The notes under the pieces: model-generated
Database searches by the model: none
What the model was told of the DNA's origin: nothing
What the model saw: the letters and a program-made list of their open reading frames with translations, nothing else
Position numbers and translations under genes: made by a program
Shown: one piece after another, positions 62,089 to 64,000 of the stretch
Layout of the letters: each line of letters begins with the position of its first letter
Position numbering within the stretch: position 1 is the first letter of the stretch
NCBI RefSeq assembly: GCF_001426865.1
Contig: NZ_LMFO01000012.1
Location: 311,086 to 375,085 of the forward strand
DNA length: 64,000 nucleotides
Direction of reading: 5' to 3'
Origin: Paenibacillus sp. Root52
GTDB lineage: Bacteria > Bacillota > Bacilli > Paenibacillales > Paenibacillaceae

Positions 62089-62577
62089 ATGTCGATTCGC
62101 ATTATCGTGAAAGAACCGGATGAAGTGCTACACAAAAGAGCTAAAGAAGTAACTAAAGTCACACCGAATGTACAAAAGCTGCTGGATGATATGGCAGATA
62201 CGATGTACGATGCTGAGGGTGTAGGGCTTGCGGCGCCACAAGTAGGTATTTTGAAACGTTTGATTGTTATTGATGCTGGAGATGAACAGGGCCTGATCAA
62301 AATGATTAATCCTGAAATTATCTCAAGTGAAGGCGAGCAGTTCGGACCGGAAGGCTGCCTGAGTATTCCTGGAATTAATGGGGATGTACGTCGCTTTGAG
62401 ACAGTGACCGTCAAAGGATTGGATCGTGAAGGTAATGAACTGATTATTACGGGCAGCGGTCTGTTGTCCCGTGCATTCCAACATGAAATTGATCATCTGG
62501 ATGGAGTGCTCTTTACTGATATTGCCGAGAAAGTATACGAAATTTCTGCGGATCAGACAGGACCTCGACGTAATTAA
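62089..62577 (+). CDS. def: Peptide deformylase
   Basis: This 162-residue metalloenzyme removes the formyl group from new proteins. All three motifs are intact: GVGLAAPQVG, EGCLSIPG with the Cys metal ligand, and HEIDHLDG with the two His ligands and catalytic Glu. It is the shorter type with the family C-terminus. The ATG follows TAGGAAGG at 62070-62077, and fmt starts 13 bases downstream. Confidence 0.97.
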   Translation: MSIRIIVKEPDEVLHKRAKEVTKVTPNVQKLLDDMADTMYDAEGVGLAAPQVGILKRLIVIDAGDEQGLIKMINPEIISSEGEQFGPEGCLSIPGINGDVRRFETVTVKGLDREGNELIITGSGLLSRAFQHEIDHLDGVLFTDIAEKVYEISADQTGPRRN

Positions 62578-62589
62578 GGAGTGATGGAT

Positions 62590-63540
62590 TTGAATATTGT
62601 TTTTATGGGAACCCCAGATTTTGCTGTTCCTTCTCTAGATATGCTAATTGCGGAAGGATACAATGTGGTCGGTGTCGTAACACAGCCGGATAAACCACAA
62701 GGCCGCAAAAAGATACTCACACCAACACCTGTAAAAGCTGCAGCCGAGCGTTATGGCTTACCTGTATTTCAACCGGTTAAACTTCGCGATCCAGAAGCAG
62801 TGGCTCGGCTCGCAGAGTGGAAACCTGATCTCATTGTTACCGCAGCATTTGGGCAGATTCTGCCCAAAGCCGTGTTGGACATGCCTGTTCGTGGCTGTGT
62901 GAACGTACATGGATCACTTTTGCCTAAGTATCGCGGAGGTGCCCCAATTCAACGTTCCATTATCAATGGGGAGTCGGTTACTGGAGTAACGCTCATGTAT
63001 ATGGCAGAAGGACTGGACACCGGGGACATGATCTCGCGCGTAGAAGTACCGATCACAGATGAAGATACATCAGGCTCGATGTTTATCAAGCTGAGTCAAG
63101 CGGGCTCTAAATTGTTACAGGAAGAAATGCCTAGATTAATTGCAGGAGAAACAACGGCTGTCCCTCAGGATGATGCCGCAGCTTCGTATGCCCGCAATCT
63201 GACTCGAGAAGATGAGAAACTAGACTGGAGTCGCTCCTCACGAGAGCTGTTTAATCAGATCCGTGGTCTTGTACCATTCTCTGGAGCATTCACCATGTGG
63301 GATGATCAAGTCTTCAAAGTATGGGCAGCGATGAATCCGAATTCAGATGTCCAAGGGACTTCTCAAACGGGTCAAACCGAGCCGGGCACTGTTTTGCAAC
63401 TGGGTGCTAATGGTATCGAGGTGTCAACAGGCAGCGGTTCACTCTGGTTGACCGAAGTTCAGCCGGCAGGTAAAAAAGTGATGAAGGCTGTAGACTTTGG
63501 TCGTGGCGGTACTTTGAAACCAGGCACGGTGCTGCGATGA
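62590..63540 (+). CDS. fmt: Methionyl-tRNA formyltransferase
   Basis: This 316-residue enzyme formylates initiator Met-tRNA. The N-terminal domain has NIVFMGTPDFAVPSL, VTQPDKPQGR, the catalytic Asn and His in VNVHGSLLPKYRGGAPIQR and Asp in LDTGDMIS. The C-terminal OB-like domain follows LDWSRSSRELFNQIRGL. The start is the TTG at 62590, eight bases after AAGGAG; GTG 62581 and ATG 62584 overlap that site. The rsmB ATG overlaps its stop codon (ATGA). Confidence 0.96.
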   Translation: MNIVFMGTPDFAVPSLDMLIAEGYNVVGVVTQPDKPQGRKKILTPTPVKAAAERYGLPVFQPVKLRDPEAVARLAEWKPDLIVTAAFGQILPKAVLDMPVRGCVNVHGSLLPKYRGGAPIQRSIINGESVTGVTLMYMAEGLDTGDMISRVEVPITDEDTSGSMFIKLSQAGSKLLQEEMPRLIAGETTAVPQDDAAASYARNLTREDEKLDWSRSSRELFNQIRGLVPFSGAFTMWDDQVFKVWAAMNPNSDVQGTSQTGQTEPGTVLQLGANGIEVSTGSGSLWLTEVQPAGKKVMKAVDFGRGGTLKPGTVLR

Positions 63541-64000
63541 ACGGAAATACATCAGGCCGTACATCAAGCCAGGGGAAACAAGCACAACATTCAACGAAAC
63601 GTACCCACTCTAAGAAGGGTCAGAGCAACGGCAAGCCTGCTCATGCTCAAACTAAAACCGCTGCTAGGTCTGCTTCACGAGGGGCTGAACGCTCGTCTGG
63701 TCCCAAAACCTCTGCCCGTAACGTTGCCGTAAAGGTACTTAGTGCAGTTGAACAAGACGGGGCATACAGCAATCTAGAGTTGAATCGCCGATTAAAAGAA
63801 GCTGATTTAAGCCCAGCAGACGTAGGTTTAGCGACCGAATTAGTCTATGGAACAATCGCAAGGCTGAACACACTGGATTATTATTTGGAGCGTTATGTAG
63901 CCAAAGGTGTGTCTAAGTTACAGCCGTGGGTAAGAAGCTTGTTACGGATTAGTGTGTATCAAATGTTGTATCTGGATCGGATTCCTGAGCATGCAGTTGT
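63537..64000 (+). CDS. rsmB: 16S rRNA (cytosine-967-C5)-methyltransferase RsmB, 3' end missing
   Basis: The frame stays open to the window end (154 codons). After a basic, Ser/Thr/Gln/Lys-rich tail of about 60 residues comes the NusB-like domain of RsmB: SARNVAVKVLSAVEQDGAYSN, LELNRRLKEADLS, DVGLATELVYGTIARLNTLDY, then LQPWVRSLLRISVYQML and IPEHAVV. The methyltransferase part lies outside the window. The ATG overlaps the fmt stop by four bases. The low-complexity tail is longer than in most homologues. It is the expected gene after def and fmt. Confidence 0.9.
   Translation, partial: MNGNTSGRTSSQGKQAQHSTKRTHSKKGQSNGKPAHAQTKTAARSASRGAERSSGPKTSARNVAVKVLSAVEQDGAYSNLELNRRLKEADLSPADVGLATELVYGTIARLNTLDYYLERYVAKGVSKLQPWVRSLLRISVYQMLYLDRIPEHAV

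Noticed and set aside
1..64000. Mobile elements, CRISPR arrays, tRNA or rRNA genes, phage genes
   Set aside because: None was seen on either strand. No transposase, integrase or regularly spaced repeat array is present. The only mobile-like sequence is the non-coding repeat family.

Overview
The window looks like a chromosomal segment of a Paenibacillus-type Firmicute. Moderate GC, strong AGGAGG-like ribosome binding sites, TTGACA/TATAAT-type promoters, and gene orders shared with Bacillus subtilis all point that way: ytxJ-ccpA, acuA/acsA, rpsD, ylbF-ylbG, and yloA(rqcH)-yloB-yloC-remA-gmk-rpoZ-coaBC-priA-def-fmt-rsmB. Species is not assigned. I saw no insertion sequence, prophage, CRISPR array, tRNA or rRNA gene. 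Most of the window is ordinary core chromosome.

Layout. 1-8.4 kb: end of an M1-type peptidase gene, small proteins, a copper-amine-oxidase-N-domain protein, a His-rich DUF1292 protein, a speA-type decarboxylase divergent from an MFS transporter, a DUF1054 protein and a suppressor-of-fused remnant. 8.5-17.2 kb: central metabolism, with gnd, aroK, a rhodanese, aroA, a CoA-binding protein, and a sugar PTS operon (nagE-like EIICBA followed by ptsI, with no ptsH). 17.3-29 kb: DJ-1/PfpI protein, zinc-ribbon protein, ytxJ, ccpA, mtnN, acuA divergent from acsA (with a good CcpA cre site), a large class A penicillin-binding protein with two FnIII domains, a small HTH/membrane-protein pair with twin operators, and rpsD with a structured leader. 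29-39.5 kb: GAF-GGDEF protein, lipoprotein, M29 aminopeptidase, an HPr-like protein without the catalytic His, ylaN, a Ca2+/H+ antiporter, an Asp23-family protein, yugN-ftsW and an M20 amidohydrolase. 39.6-47.3 kb: an XPB-type helicase overlapping an XPB-N-domain partner, ylbF-ylbG, an unknown protein, a LysR regulator, a PHP phosphoesterase and a GNAT protein. 47.4-64 kb: the conserved yloA-to-rsmB block, with dapF and a homocysteine methyltransferase/MTHFR fusion between yloB and yloC.

Functional links. CcpA, a putative cre in the acsA leader, acuA, the PTS pair and the Ser46-only HPr-like protein suggest one carbon-control theme. rqcH, priA, def, fmt, rsmB, rpsD and rpoZ serve translation, transcription and replication. 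ftsW and the penicillin-binding protein serve the cell wall.

The less ordinary signals are a palindrome-ended, MITE-like repeat (about 174 bp) with three decayed relatives in other intergenic regions; the HPr-like protein lacking His15; a divergent EPSP synthase; the XPB helicase pair; twin 16-bp operators bracketing a near-consensus promoter; and several structured 5' leaders (rpsD, dapF, GGDEF gene, MTHFR gene, nagE). All calls come from reading the sequence. No database search was run.
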